Shown here: piece by piece, positions 51,530-61,125 of the stretch
Position numbering within the stretch: the first letter of the stretch is position 1
Layout of the letters: every line of letters starts with the position of its first letter
NCBI GenBank assembly: GCA_021325275.1
Contig: JAJPHL010000037.1
Span: forward strand, 1 to 64,000
DNA length: 64,000 nt
Direction: 5' to 3'
From: Terriglobia bacterium
Lineage (GTDB): Bacteria > Acidobacteriota > Terriglobia > JAJPHL01
Position numbers and translations under genes: made by a program
The notes under the pieces: generated by a model
The model's database searches: none
Seen by the model: the letters and a program-made list of their open reading frames with translations, nothing else
Told to the model about the DNA's origin: nothing

Positions 51530-54192
51530 GCCGTTTTCTCAACCTGTTTCGGCGTGCAAAAGTTTCGCGAGAAATCGCCAAGGAGTTGGACTTTCACATC
51601 TCCGAGCGCACCGAGCAACTCATCGCGAGCGGAATTCCCCGCGAGCACGCCGAGCGACGCGCGCGGCGGCAGTTCGGCGCTTATGCGCTGCATAAGGAGG
51701 ACGCCTGGATGACAAACCTCATCGGATGGATCGAGTCGTTGGCGGCCGATGTTCGCTACGCCCTGCGCGGATTTGCGAAGTCGCCGGGATTTGCGGCGGT
51801 GGCCGTGTTGTCGCTGGCCTTGGGGATCGGCGCGAATACCGCGATCTTCACTTTGCTCGACGCTGTGCTTTTGCGATCGCTTCCGGTGCCGCATCCCGAG
51901 CAGTTGGTTGCCATCGACATCGGGGACAACGGCGCCGAAGTGACGAATCCCATCTGGGAGCAGCTACGCGACCATCAAGATGTGATGCAGGGTGTGCTCG
52001 CGTGGAGCCAGCGCCGCGTGGTGTTGGAAACGGGCGCGGAGAAGCGCTTCGTTTCGGCGGTGCTGGTGAGCGGCAGCTATTTTCTCACGCTCGGTGTCGG
52101 CGCGGCGCTCGGCCGCGTGCTGACTTCCGAGGACGATCGCCGCGGTTGTGCAGGCGTGGCGATGCTCAGCGAAGGATTTTGGCAAAAGGAGTACGGCGGA
52201 AGTTCCGGTGTGATTGGGAAAACGATTCGGCTTTCCGACCAGCCTTTCGAAATTGCGGGTGTGGTGCGCGCGGGATTTCCGGGCCTAGACGTGGGTTCGG
52301 CGCCGTCGGTTTTCGTGCCGATCTGCACCGAGCCGCTCTTTCATCCTGGCGGCGCTCCCAACAATTTGGACGCACGATCGACGTGGTGGCTCGATGTAAT
52401 CGGCCGCCTGAAGCCGGACGTATCGCTCGCCCAGGCTCGCGCTCGGTTGAATACGCTCGCACCGGGAATTTTTGAGGCCACCCAGCCAACGGGCTTGCGC
52501 GCGGAGAGTCTCGAAAGATACAAGCGGTATCGATTCGCCGTCCGGCCCGCGCCCAGTGGATTCTCCGATATTCGCAAATATCAAGACGCGCTGTGGACGT
52601 TGATGCTCGGCGTGGGATTGGTGCTGTTGATCGCCTGCGCGAACGTTGCGAACTTGCTGCTCGCCCGCGCCACCGCGCGACAGCACGAAATGGCCGTACG
52701 CACGGCGCTCGGCGCCGGACGCTTGCGCCTCGTTCGCCAAACACTCACCGAAAGTTTGCTGCTGTCGCTCACGGGCGCGGCGCTCGGATTGATCTTCGCC
52801 GGATGGGCGAGCCGCGCGCTGGCCGCGATGATTTCAACCACGCAGTCGACGGTGATTCTCGATCTTTCGCCCGATGCTCGCGTGCTCGCGTTCACGGCGG
52901 GAGCCGCCGTGATCACGGGCGTACTGTTTGGTCTCGTGCCGGCGCTGCGGTTGTCGCGCGTGTCGCCCGGTGCGGCGATGAAGTCGTCGTCGCGCGGAGC
53001 GTCGTCTGGTGTGACACGAATGCGCTTCAGCAAAGGATTGATCGCCGTGCAAGTCGCGCTCTCGATGATTCTCCTCGCCGGCGCGGGATTGATGCTGGGA
53101 ACGTTTCGCAATCTCACCACGTTGAACGCGGGGTTCCGGGCCGAAGGCGTGCTGCTGGTCAATGCCGGCGTGAATCGCAATCTGCCGCCCGACGCCCAGA
53201 TTCGCGCGCGTCTGGCCTTGCTGGAAAAACTGCGGGCCATTCCCGGCGTGCGTTCCGCCAGCGTTTCCGCGTTGACGCCGATCAGCGGTGTGGGTTGGAA
53301 CGGATACGCGAAAGTGGAAGGACAGCCGGAGCGGCCGGGCCGCGAGAAACTCGTCTTCTTCAACGCCGCGAGCGACGCCTATTTCGAGACGCTTGGAACG
53401 CCGTTGATTTCCGGGCGCGATTTTTCGCAGCGTGACACGGCCGCATCGCCGCTCGTGATGATTGTGAACGCATCGATGGCCCATCGCTTCTTTGGCAATT
53501 CGAACCCGCTTGGCCGGCGAATCCAAGTGGAGCGTGACGGCCAATACGGGGAGGCGCGAGAGATTGTCGGCGTAGTGGCCGACGCCAAGTACCGCAACCT
53601 GCGCCAGGATGCGCCCGCGACGGCCTATCTACCCGTCGCGCAACACACCGTCGTCGTGCTCGGATCAAGCTATGAACTGCGCGTCTCGGGACCCGTCGCA
53701 TCGCTGATCCCCGCGATCAAGGACACGTTGAGCCCGGGTTCCGATGTGCCCGTACAAATCAGGCCGTTCACGCAGCAGATTTCCGACTCGCTGGTGCAAG
53801 AGCGAATGCTCGCGACGCTGGGCGCGATGTTCGGCGCGCTGGCATTGGCGCTGGCGGCGCTGGGACTGTACGGCGTGCTGTCGTACAATGTGGCGCGGCG
53901 GCGAAACGAAATCGGGATTCGCGTGGCGTTGGGCGCGGCGCGCGCGCGAGTGCTGGCGATGGTGATGGGCGAAGCGAGTTGGCTGGCGTTCGTCGGCTTG
54001 GGACTGGGCGTGGCCGGCGCGCTCGCGGCGTCGCGATTGCTCGGCGCGTTTTTGTACGGCATGCAGGCGGACGATCCGCGTAATCTTGCGATAGCGGCGC
54101 TCTCTTTGGCGGCCGTCGCTGCGGCCGCGGCGTATTTGCCGGCGCGTCGCGCGGCCAGTGTCGATCCCATGACGGCATTGCGGGATGAGTAG
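51526..54192 (+). CDS. Orphan FtsX/MacB-type permease with N-terminal domain (copy 4)
   Basis: 888 aa from ATG 51526. The extra N-terminal domain (1-75) has RAKVSREIAKELDFHISERT and RRARRQFGAYALHKEDAW. It is followed by DVRYALRGFAKSPGFAAVAVLSLALGIGANTAIFTLLDAV, the usual two periplasmic domains and two FtsX blocks, and the end PARRAASVDPMTALRDE. The first about 180 bp are nearly identical to those of copy 5. Start overlaps the PadR stop; end overlaps the next start. Confidence 0.9.
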   Translation: MSRFLNLFRRAKVSREIAKELDFHISERTEQLIASGIPREHAERRARRQFGAYALHKEDAWMTNLIGWIESLAADVRYALRGFAKSPGFAAVAVLSLALGIGANTAIFTLLDAVLLRSLPVPHPEQLVAIDIGDNGAEVTNPIWEQLRDHQDVMQGVLAWSQRRVVLETGAEKRFVSAVLVSGSYFLTLGVGAALGRVLTSEDDRRGCAGVAMLSEGFWQKEYGGSSGVIGKTIRLSDQPFEIAGVVRAGFPGLDVGSAPSVFVPICTEPLFHPGGAPNNLDARSTWWLDVIGRLKPDVSLAQARARLNTLAPGIFEATQPTGLRAESLERYKRYRFAVRPAPSGFSDIRKYQDALWTLMLGVGLVLLIACANVANLLLARATARQHEMAVRTALGAGRLRLVRQTLTESLLLSLTGAALGLIFAGWASRALAAMISTTQSTVILDLSPDARVLAFTAGAAVITGVLFGLVPALRLSRVSPGAAMKSSSRGASSGVTRMRFSKGLIAVQVALSMILLAGAGLMLGTFRNLTTLNAGFRAEGVLLVNAGVNRNLPPDAQIRARLALLEKLRAIPGVRSASVSALTPISGVGWNGYAKVEGQPERPGREKLVFFNAASDAYFETLGTPLISGRDFSQRDTAASPLVMIVNASMAHRFFGNSNPLGRRIQVERDGQYGEAREIVGVVADAKYRNLRQDAPATAYLPVAQHTVVVLGSSYELRVSGPVASLIPAIKDTLSPGSDVPVQIRPFTQQISDSLVQERMLATLGAMFGALALALAALGLYGVLSYNVARRRNEIGIRVALGAARARVLAMVMGEASWLAFVGLGLGVAGALAASRLLGAFLYGMQADDPRNLAIAALSLAAVAAAAAYLPARRAASVDPMTALRDE

Positions 54193-56860
54193 CATGAATC
54201 GCTTGCTCAATTTATTTCGGCGCACAAAAGTCTCGCGAGAAATCTCGCGCGAAATGGATTTCCACATTTCCGAGCGCACCGAGCAACTCATCGCGCAAGG
54301 AATTCCACGCGAGCACGCCGAGCGGCGCGCGCGACGGCAGTTCGGCGCTTATGCGCTGCACAAGGAGGACGCCTGGATGACAAACCTCATCGGATGGATC
54401 GAATCGTTGGCCGCAGACGTGCGCTACGCCCTCCGCGGATTTGCGAAGTCGCCGGCGTTTGCCGCGGCGGCGATTCTGTCGCTCGCGTTGGGCATTGGCG
54501 CGAACACGGCGATCTTCAGTTTGATCGACGCCGTCGAGCTGCGATCGCTTCCCGTGCAGCATCCCGAGCAATTGCAGATTCTTCGCACCGGCAAGGAAAC
54601 CATTTCCTTCAGCAATCCGGTTTGGGAGCAGGTGCGCGATCACCAAGACATGTTTTCGGGTGCGATGGCCTTTGGCTACTCGCATTTCAATATTGCGCCG
54701 GGCGGGGAATCGCGCTACGTCGACGCCGATTGGGTAAGCGGCAGCTACTTTTCCACGCTCGGTGTGGGCGCGGCTGTGGGACGCACCATTAGCGCCGGCG
54801 ACGATCGCCGCGGATGCGCGGGTACCGCCGTGCTGAGTTATTCGTGGTGGCAAAAAGAATACGGCGCCGATCGGCGCGTGGTCGGCCGCACGATTTCGGT
54901 GGAAGGACATCCGTTCGAAATTATCGGCGTGAGCCAAGCAGGATTCTCGGGCGTCACCGTGGGGCGCTCGCCGGCATTTTTCGTGCCGATTTGCAGCGAG
55001 ACGATTGTCCGCGGAGCAGCCGGCAGCGGGCTCGATCGGCGCTCGTGGTCGTGGCTGCGCATCTTTGGACGCATGAAGGCCGGCATGGACATCGCACAGG
55101 TGAAGGCGCGCCTGGCGGTCTTCTCGCCGCAAGTGTTTGAAGCCACCATCCCGCAAAACTCGAAGGTCGAGCAACAAGACGATTACCGCAAGCGCGTGTT
55201 GAATTCGGACCCGGCGCCGGGAGGCGCGGCTGCCTTGAACGAGCAAATGACGCAGGCGTTGTGGATCCTGATGGCCGCCGTGGGATTGGTTTTGCTGATC
55301 GCTTGCGCCAACGTCGCTAACTTGATGCTGGCGCGCGCCGCCGGCCGGGCGCGAGAAATGGCCGTGCGCATGGCGCTGGGCGCAGGCCGCGCGCGATTGA
55401 TTCGTCAAACGCTCACGGAAAGTTTTCTCCTCGCCACGGCGAGTGCGGCGCTTGGTCTCGTGATCGCGCAGTGGGGCGCGCGACTGCTCACGGCGATGAT
55501 CTCCACGCAGTCGAACGCGGTTTGGCTCGACGTCGCACCGAATCCGCGCATGCTCGCGTTTACCACGGCTGTCGCGACGGCTACGGGCGTGCTCTTCGGC
55601 TTGCTTCCCGCGTGGCGCTCGTCGCGCGTGGCGCCGATTGCCGCGATGAAAGCGCAAGGTCGCGGCGTTACGTCGAGCGGATCGCGCGCGCATCTGGCGA
55701 AGGCGCTGGTCGCGGCGCAAGTGGCGCTCTCGATGGTGCTGGTAGCGGGCGCGGCGTTGATGCTCGAGACGTTCCGTAATCTCGCGACGGTCGATCCGGG
55801 ATTTCACGCCGAAGGCGTCTTGCTCGTGAACGCGGATTTGCGCCGCGCCAGTTTTTCCAAGGAGCGCCAAGCGGAAGTGTGGCGCGAATTGCTCACGCGA
55901 GTGCGCGTGCTTCCCGGCGTGCGCGCGGCCAGCGCCGCCGTACTGACTCCTGTGGGGCACACTTTTTGGAACGACATCGTGAAGATCGAGGATCAACCGC
56001 TGCGGCCGGGCGAGGAAGCGGTCGTGGATTTCAACGCTATCAGCGAGGGATACTTCGAAACATTGGGAACGCCGCTCGTGGCCGGCCGCGACTTCACCGC
56101 TGCCGATAAGGAAGGCGCGCCAAAGGTTGCCATCGTGAATCAAGCGATGGCGCGCCACTTCTTCGGCAAGGCCAGTCCGCTGGGAAGAATCTACCGCACC
56201 GAAGAGGGCAATGGGTTCAGTGCGCCGGTGACGATCGTCGGAGTGGTGGGGGACGCCAAGTACGCATCGCTGCGCGATGAAGTGTCCGCTGCCGTCTACG
56301 TGCCTTTCGGCCAGCAAGAAAGTGTCGCTTTTCCGAACTTCCAAATCCATGGCGCTTCGCCAGTGGTGTTGATTCCTGAGATCAAAGAAGCGTTCGCGCA
56401 AGTGAGCCCGGAAATCAGCATCCAGTTCGTGCCATTTACGCTGCAACTTTCGGACTCGCTGACGCGCGAGCGTCTGCTCGCCACGCTCTCCGGTTTTTTC
56501 GGCGGACTCGCCTTGTCGCTCGCCGGCCTGGGACTCTACGGCGTGCTTTCGTACAACGTGGAACGCCGGCGCAACGAAATCGGTGTGCGCATGGCGCTGG
56601 GCGCGCTTCAGTCGCGCGTGCTGGCCATGATTCTGCGCGAAGCAAGCTGGTTGGTGTTCATCGGACTTGGCCTGGGACTCGCGGGAACGCTGGCCGCGAC
56701 GCAATTAGTGGCCGCATTCTTGTACGGCGTGCGTCCCGACGATCCCCCGGCGTTGGGTACGGCGGCTGTGGTGTTGGCCGGCGTCGCCGCGATCGCGGCG
56801 TACTTGCCGGCGCGTCGCGCGGCGGGCGTCGATCCGATGACGGCATTGCGCGACGAATAA
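54185..56860 (+). CDS. Orphan FtsX/MacB-type permease with N-terminal domain (copy 5)
   Basis: 891 aa starting MSSMNRLLNLFRRTKVSREI (an alternative ATG 9 nt later). Same layout as copy 4, with REISREMDFHISERT, then FAKSPAFAAAAILSLALGIGANTAIFSL and two FtsX blocks. The start overlaps the previous stop by 8 nt. The nearly identical 5' section (about 54245-54430 versus 51586-51771) suggests recent duplication or gene conversion. Confidence 0.9.
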   Translation: MSSMNRLLNLFRRTKVSREISREMDFHISERTEQLIAQGIPREHAERRARRQFGAYALHKEDAWMTNLIGWIESLAADVRYALRGFAKSPAFAAAAILSLALGIGANTAIFSLIDAVELRSLPVQHPEQLQILRTGKETISFSNPVWEQVRDHQDMFSGAMAFGYSHFNIAPGGESRYVDADWVSGSYFSTLGVGAAVGRTISAGDDRRGCAGTAVLSYSWWQKEYGADRRVVGRTISVEGHPFEIIGVSQAGFSGVTVGRSPAFFVPICSETIVRGAAGSGLDRRSWSWLRIFGRMKAGMDIAQVKARLAVFSPQVFEATIPQNSKVEQQDDYRKRVLNSDPAPGGAAALNEQMTQALWILMAAVGLVLLIACANVANLMLARAAGRAREMAVRMALGAGRARLIRQTLTESFLLATASAALGLVIAQWGARLLTAMISTQSNAVWLDVAPNPRMLAFTTAVATATGVLFGLLPAWRSSRVAPIAAMKAQGRGVTSSGSRAHLAKALVAAQVALSMVLVAGAALMLETFRNLATVDPGFHAEGVLLVNADLRRASFSKERQAEVWRELLTRVRVLPGVRAASAAVLTPVGHTFWNDIVKIEDQPLRPGEEAVVDFNAISEGYFETLGTPLVAGRDFTAADKEGAPKVAIVNQAMARHFFGKASPLGRIYRTEEGNGFSAPVTIVGVVGDAKYASLRDEVSAAVYVPFGQQESVAFPNFQIHGASPVVLIPEIKEAFAQVSPEISIQFVPFTLQLSDSLTRERLLATLSGFFGGLALSLAGLGLYGVLSYNVERRRNEIGVRMALGALQSRVLAMILREASWLVFIGLGLGLAGTLAATQLVAAFLYGVRPDDPPALGTAAVVLAGVAAIAAYLPARRAAGVDPMTALRDE

Positions 56861-56888
56861 CTTTCGGCCGTAGCACTGCCCGGTGGGA

Positions 56889-57707
56889 TCAGTTGCTGTT
56901 CGGCATATGGGCGCTGTCGATTACGATGATCCTCATCGGAGCCTTTCCATCGCTCAGTTTGAGGCCCATTTGTTCTCTCAGTGCCTGGAACAGTGTCGGC
57001 CCTTCAAATTCCGGCGTGGGGTTGCCGGCAGGATCCTTCATCCCCTCTACGTTGGGCGCGAAGGTCAGGGAAAAGTCCAAGCGCCGCTGGATTCCGGTTT
57101 TGTCTACGACCGGAATCCTATCGAGGTCTGGCCGACTGACGGCCCAGTTTGTAAAGAGGTCGCACAGTTCGCCGATGCTCGTGCCGTGACCCTTCACCCG
57201 GGCGGGATTAGGCCATTTTGAAGGCTCCTGCTCAAGCCGTCCTGTTTGATCTTCTGAGTACGCGATCTTCTTAGGGTCTTCCACCGTCAGAATGAACACG
57301 TGGATCTCTCTTGTTTCGGCGTGCGCATTGAGTCCAAACCGTTCTTCTAGGAGATTCTGGAACATCATTTCCAGGTCCTGCTGCGAGGCGTTCTTGCCTT
57401 CGTTCCCATCGGTCTTCGTTTTAGCCTCGATATCGAAACCCATTTGGCTCCAGGACGGACGATTCTTCCATACTAGTTGCTCATTGGCCACAAGACCGAA
57501 AGTCCACTTGACCATGCCTTCCAAGGTTGCAGCTTTGGCAACCATCCCTGCTCTGCCCGGCGTGGGCCTGATCATGTTCATTACCCGCGGGATGGTTGTT
57601 GGTTTCACCGACGCTACTTCAAACACTTTTGCCTCATTCGATGCCGCTTGGGCACTCAACGAAATCTGGAACAAAAGAATTGCCAGAAATCTCAGAATAT
57701 GAGGCAT
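56889..57707 (-). CDS. TIGR03435-family secreted protein (third copy)
   Basis: 272 aa from ATG 57707: MPHILRFLAILLFQISLSAQA (signal peptide), then FEVASVKPTTIPR, GRAGMVAKAATLEGMVKWTFGLV, SWSQMGFDIEAKTKTDGNEG, FQNLLEERFGLNAHAETREIHVFILTVED, RIPVVDKTGIQRRLDFSLTFAP, ending IVIDSAHMPNSN. Lower GC than the copies at 16684 and 50288, so it may have a separate history. Convergent with the permease operon. Confidence 0.87.
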   Translation of the reverse strand: MPHILRFLAILLFQISLSAQAASNEAKVFEVASVKPTTIPRVMNMIRPTPGRAGMVAKAATLEGMVKWTFGLVANEQLVWKNRPSWSQMGFDIEAKTKTDGNEGKNASQQDLEMMFQNLLEERFGLNAHAETREIHVFILTVEDPKKIAYSEDQTGRLEQEPSKWPNPARVKGHGTSIGELCDLFTNWAVSRPDLDRIPVVDKTGIQRRLDFSLTFAPNVEGMKDPAGNPTPEFEGPTLFQALREQMGLKLSDGKAPMRIIVIDSAHMPNSN

Positions 57708-57835
57708 CGGTGTAGTATACGCCTTGTCGGCAAGAGTGCGGCTGCGCCAGTTCTTCATTTAGTTTCGGCTGCGGTAAACCTTTTCTATAGAATCCTCGTT
57801 ACTGGAATGTATGGAACGGACCGACTGAGGATTCC

Positions 57836-58459
57836 GTGATCCAAACCCTAGCTGCACCGAACTTCGCGGCGCGTACGGATGGCGGACTGGATAACAGCCG
57901 CTCGGCGATTGCTACATCGCTCGACGCGCGCGCCGCGGATTCGCCGATGCTCGACGAAATGGTCGCCACGCATCAACGGCGGGTTTTTCGGGTGGCGTTC
58001 CGTTTGCTCGGCGATATCGACGAAGCGGGTTCGGCGACGCAGGATTGTTTCTTGCGTGCGTATCGCGCGATCGATCGCTGTCCCGCCGACGAAGCGGGCC
58101 GCCAGCGATGGTTGATTCGCCTGGTGGTGAACTTATCGATCGACCGCTTGCGCAGCCGCAAGTGGAAATGGTGGCAGACGCGCGAATCGCAGGCGCGCGA
58201 CGGTGCAGGGGAATCGCCGCGGTCGCCGGAGCGCGAAGCGTTGGCCGCGGAGTTGCGCACGCGCTTGATGCAAGCGCTCAACGGATTGCCCGCGCGCCAG
58301 CGCGCAGTGTTCGTGCTGCGCCACTATGAGGATTATCCGCTTGCGCGCATTGCGCAGGAATTAGGATTGAGCGAAGGCACGGTGAAATCGCATTTGTCGC
58401 GCGCGCTCGTAAAATTACGCGAGGACTTGAAAGACCTTTATGGAACACCAGCATCTTGA
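57836..58459 (+). CDS. ECF RNA polymerase sigma factor
   Basis: 207 aa from GTG 57836. Region 2 is at about 45-110 (ATHQRRVFRVAFRLLGDIDEAGSATQDCFLRAYRAI, WLIRLVVNLSIDRLRSRKWKWWQ). Region 4 is at about 145-200 (ALNGLPARQRAVFVLRHYEDYPLARIAQELGLSEGTVKSHLSRALVKLRE). The first 37 residues are a flexible lead. It overlaps the anti-sigma-like gene by 20 nt, so the three genes 57836-59773 form an operon. Confidence 0.93.
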   Translation: MIQTLAAPNFAARTDGGLDNSRSAIATSLDARAADSPMLDEMVATHQRRVFRVAFRLLGDIDEAGSATQDCFLRAYRAIDRCPADEAGRQRWLIRLVVNLSIDRLRSRKWKWWQTRESQARDGAGESPRSPEREALAAELRTRLMQALNGLPARQRAVFVLRHYEDYPLARIAQELGLSEGTVKSHLSRALVKLREDLKDLYGTPAS

Positions 58460-58841
58460 TTTCGATGGATTGATGAACGCCATGTATGAATCCACGGCGG
58501 CCGGCGCAGACTGCCCAACGTGTCGCGCGGCGATGGAGCGTATGAACGAGCTTCGCCGGCAGCCGCGCGCCGAAGACAAGCTATCGCCGTGGTTTTGGGG
58601 CCGCCAGCGCCGCGAAATCCACGAAGCCGTGTTTGCGCCGGCGCGTCCGCGCTGGATCGCGATTGGAGCGCTCGGATGCGTGCTGGCCGCGGCGGTCGCG
58701 GCGATGCAACCGGCGCCGCCGCCTCCCGCGCCGCCGGCGTTTTCACAAGAGGATCTGAAGTTCTTGCAGGAAGTCAGCGAGACGGCCAATCGCGTGGAGC
58801 CGCGCGTGTTGGCGCCGATGCATTTGCTGTGGGCCCGCTAA
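58440..58841 (+). CDS. Anti-sigma factor-like membrane protein
   Basis: 133 aa. The cytoplasmic N-terminus has CPTC (25-28) but lacks the His of a classical zinc anti-sigma motif. One TM helix (about 73-90, IAIGALGCVLAAAVAAM) is followed by a Pro-rich linker and a periplasmic helix (FSQEDLKFLQEVSETANRVEPR). Overlap with the sigma gene supports the role; exact mechanism unknown. Its stop is 11 nt before the next start. Confidence 0.75.
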   Translation: MEHQHLDFDGLMNAMYESTAAGADCPTCRAAMERMNELRRQPRAEDKLSPWFWGRQRREIHEAVFAPARPRWIAIGALGCVLAAAVAAMQPAPPPPAPPAFSQEDLKFLQEVSETANRVEPRVLAPMHLLWAR

Positions 58842-58852
58842 AAGGAGACGCT

Positions 58853-59773
58853 ATGAAACGCACCATTTTCACCATTCTCGCCCTCGCCGCCATGTGCGCC
58901 GCGCAGGCGGATTCACCGCACGCGCGTGAACTTCCATTTTCCCTGGGCGGCAACTTCGGTCCGGACTTTCAACATCAAGCCGGTATCGCCGACAACCAGA
59001 TGAAAGCGATGAGCACAGTCGCCGAAGTGAATCGCACCAAGCTCGTGGAGTTGCGCGACGAGGTCGGCAAGAAAGAAGCGGAGCTTCAAGAGATCCTCAA
59101 CGCCGGCACCGTCGACTTGGCGGCGGCGGAAAAAGCTGTCGACGCCGTGATGGAAGCGCGGAATCGTCTGGCCAAGATGCAGACGATGATGGTCATCAAC
59201 ATGCGCCTGATCCTGACGTCGGATCAGTGGCGCAAGATGCAGGAATTGCAAGCTCGCTACACGCCGGCGCAGGCCGCAGGTTCAACGTCCGGCGCCGTCG
59301 GCATGTCCCGGGAAGAAGCGAACGAGGCGTCGGCGTCGGCCACTGTGCGCACGCTCAACACCGCGGAATTTACTTTCTTGTCGTCGTACAAGAAAGGCTT
59401 CACCGATGGCCTGAACCGCTTGGGATCGCCGGCGAACGGAATTCCCTATGACGAAAATCACGCCGACATGGTGGATCAGGTATTGTCGGGCTTCGCACCG
59501 AACGGATCGAATCTTTCGTTCCAAAAAAACGGCTACAAGTTCACATACACACCGGGACCGGGAGGCTACGGCAACATACAGTCGTACACGATCACGGCGC
59601 AACCGCTTGAATACGGCGCCAGCGGCACCAAGAGCTTCTACACCGACGAAAAAGCGGTGGTCCACGTGACCAGCGACAATCGCGTTGCGGGTCCGAACGA
59701 TCCAGGGTTGAACAGTGCGCCGCCGGCGCGTCCGGCGCAGGTCCGCAAGCCGGATCAGGACGACAAGCAATAG
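58853..59773 (+). CDS. Secreted Spy-like/pilin-like fusion protein
   Basis: 306 aa with a signal peptide (MKRTIFTILALAAMCAAQ). Residues about 25-140 are alpha-helical and resemble the Spy/CpxP fold: MKAMSTVAEVNRTKLVELRDEVGKKEAELQEIL, then RNRLAKMQTMMVINMRLILTSDQWRKMQELQ (LTxxQ-like). Residues about 165-285 resemble the soluble domain of acidobacterial type IV pilin-like proteins: RTLNTAEFTFLSSYKKGFTDGLNRLGSP, FTYTPGPGGYGNIQSYTITAQPLEYG and TKSFYTDEKAVVHVTSDN. The hydrophobic prepilin N-terminus is missing. AAAGGAG precedes the ATG. Probably an envelope-stress target of the upstream sigma factor. Confidence 0.7.
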   Translation: MKRTIFTILALAAMCAAQADSPHARELPFSLGGNFGPDFQHQAGIADNQMKAMSTVAEVNRTKLVELRDEVGKKEAELQEILNAGTVDLAAAEKAVDAVMEARNRLAKMQTMMVINMRLILTSDQWRKMQELQARYTPAQAAGSTSGAVGMSREEANEASASATVRTLNTAEFTFLSSYKKGFTDGLNRLGSPANGIPYDENHADMVDQVLSGFAPNGSNLSFQKNGYKFTYTPGPGGYGNIQSYTITAQPLEYGASGTKSFYTDEKAVVHVTSDNRVAGPNDPGLNSAPPARPAQVRKPDQDDKQ

Positions 59774-59986
59774 GTTTGACGCCAGTTACTCGCCAAGGGA
59801 GGTTCCGCCGTCGCAACCGGTGGAATCTCCCCTGTGCAATCCCTTGCAACTTTGTGCGACTGAGGTTCCACTTCTGGTGATCACAGAGAGTGCGCTGCTG
59901 AGGCTAAAATACTGAAACTGAATATACTTAGTGATTATTAGGATTTTGATGAGTGATTGCTCCGCTTTCATGCGGAGGAGTGTCTA

Positions 59987-61072
59987 ATGAGGCTACGAAG
60001 ATCGGCTAGTCTGCTCGGTCTGTTGCTCTTGCCCACTCTGATGGTGCATGCGGTGTCCTTCTCGACTTTCGTGAACGGGACGGCGATCTCGAACACCGAA
60101 TCCGGGAATCAAGCGACAATCGGTTTCGCGTATGCCGGCAATAAGTTTGTTGGGTCGGTTTACTTCGGCAACGACAACAACCAGCTTTATCAAACGCCGC
60201 TGAGCGGCTGTCCGACCTCAGGGTCCGGCTGTGTCACGACGTTCGGCAATCCGATTTCTGGCGCGTCCAGCGAACTGTACGTTTCGGCGTCGATTGGTTT
60301 GGGCGGCTTCGCCAACGGCGCGGTCTACGTGTCGAATGGCCCGCAGGGCGGCCTGTACGATTTCTCCAACGATGGAACGAGTCAAGGCGTGTTCACTACC
60401 ACTTCATCGGCGCTGAACTCCGATTACGTCAAGGGGATTGCGTTCGATCCGTACGGCGAATTCGGAAACGCCATGCTGGTGAGCACCAATAGCGGCAAGA
60501 TTTACAGCGTGACCTCCGGCGGCGCCGCGACGCAAGTGTTCGATAGCAACGGTCAGGTCGTGGAAGGCATGGACTTCGCGACGTCCGCGTGGGGCGCGTA
60601 CGCCGGCGATTTGGTGGTTGCCTCGGAAAGCGCGGGCGGCGTCTACATCATCGACTCCCACGGAAACTCCACGTTCATTGGAGGAATTACCGAGGCCGAG
60701 GAAGTGGGCATTGTGCCGCTGGATCTCGGACAATCGGGCAGCCCCGTCGAGGGATTTTACGCGGCCAACTATCCGATCGACGTGCAATTCGCCAGCGCCA
60801 GCCAGTTCGCCGGCATGCTGGGCGACGCCGTGGTGTCGCAAGAGTTTGGAACGAACGCCACGTTTTTGGATGTTCACTACAACGGCGGAACGGGAGCGGG
60901 CGCCTTTACGGTGAATCCTGTGGCGATCGGCAGCATTCCGAATCAAGCCGAGGACGGCATCTTCGTCACGCAGACGCTGATCCAGGATCAGGCAGGTACG
61001 CCGGAGCCGGCCACGCTGCTCCTGATGGGGTCGGGACTGCTGGTGATCGGCCGCCGCTTGCGTCGCAAATAG
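59987..61072 (+). CDS. PEP-CTERM exported protein
   Basis: 361 aa from ATG 59987 (GGAGGAG upstream); signal peptide MRLRRSASLLGLLLLPTLMVHA. The body is beta-rich with no enzyme motif. It ends GTPEPATLLLMGSGLLVIGRRLRRK: PEP motif, hydrophobic helix, basic tail, the signal for exosortase sorting. An upstream in-frame start (59957) lacks a signal peptide. A strong terminator follows at 61095. Confidence 0.85.
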   Translation: MRLRRSASLLGLLLLPTLMVHAVSFSTFVNGTAISNTESGNQATIGFAYAGNKFVGSVYFGNDNNQLYQTPLSGCPTSGSGCVTTFGNPISGASSELYVSASIGLGGFANGAVYVSNGPQGGLYDFSNDGTSQGVFTTTSSALNSDYVKGIAFDPYGEFGNAMLVSTNSGKIYSVTSGGAATQVFDSNGQVVEGMDFATSAWGAYAGDLVVASESAGGVYIIDSHGNSTFIGGITEAEEVGIVPLDLGQSGSPVEGFYAANYPIDVQFASASQFAGMLGDAVVSQEFGTNATFLDVHYNGGTGAGAFTVNPVAIGSIPNQAEDGIFVTQTLIQDQAGTPEPATLLLMGSGLLVIGRRLRRK

Positions 61073-61094
61073 TCTTTCTTGCTCGTATCAATTT

Positions 61095-61125
61095 AAAGGA
61101 GGCTGATTTTTCCAGCCTCCTTTTT
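61095..61125 (+). terminator. Intrinsic terminator
   Basis: Stem AAAGGAGGCTG (61095-61105) and CAGCCTCCTTT (61113-61123) with a 7-nt loop, followed by a T run. Lies 22 bp after the PEP-CTERM stop. Confidence 0.93.

Noticed and set aside
54212-56704. An 830-aa open frame antisense to the permease at 54185
   Set aside because: High-GC shadow of the coding strand: Arg/His-rich composition, no domain or start signal, and complete overlap with a well-supported gene. The same holds for 36112-37605, 48603-50165 and 19991-ish antisense frames.
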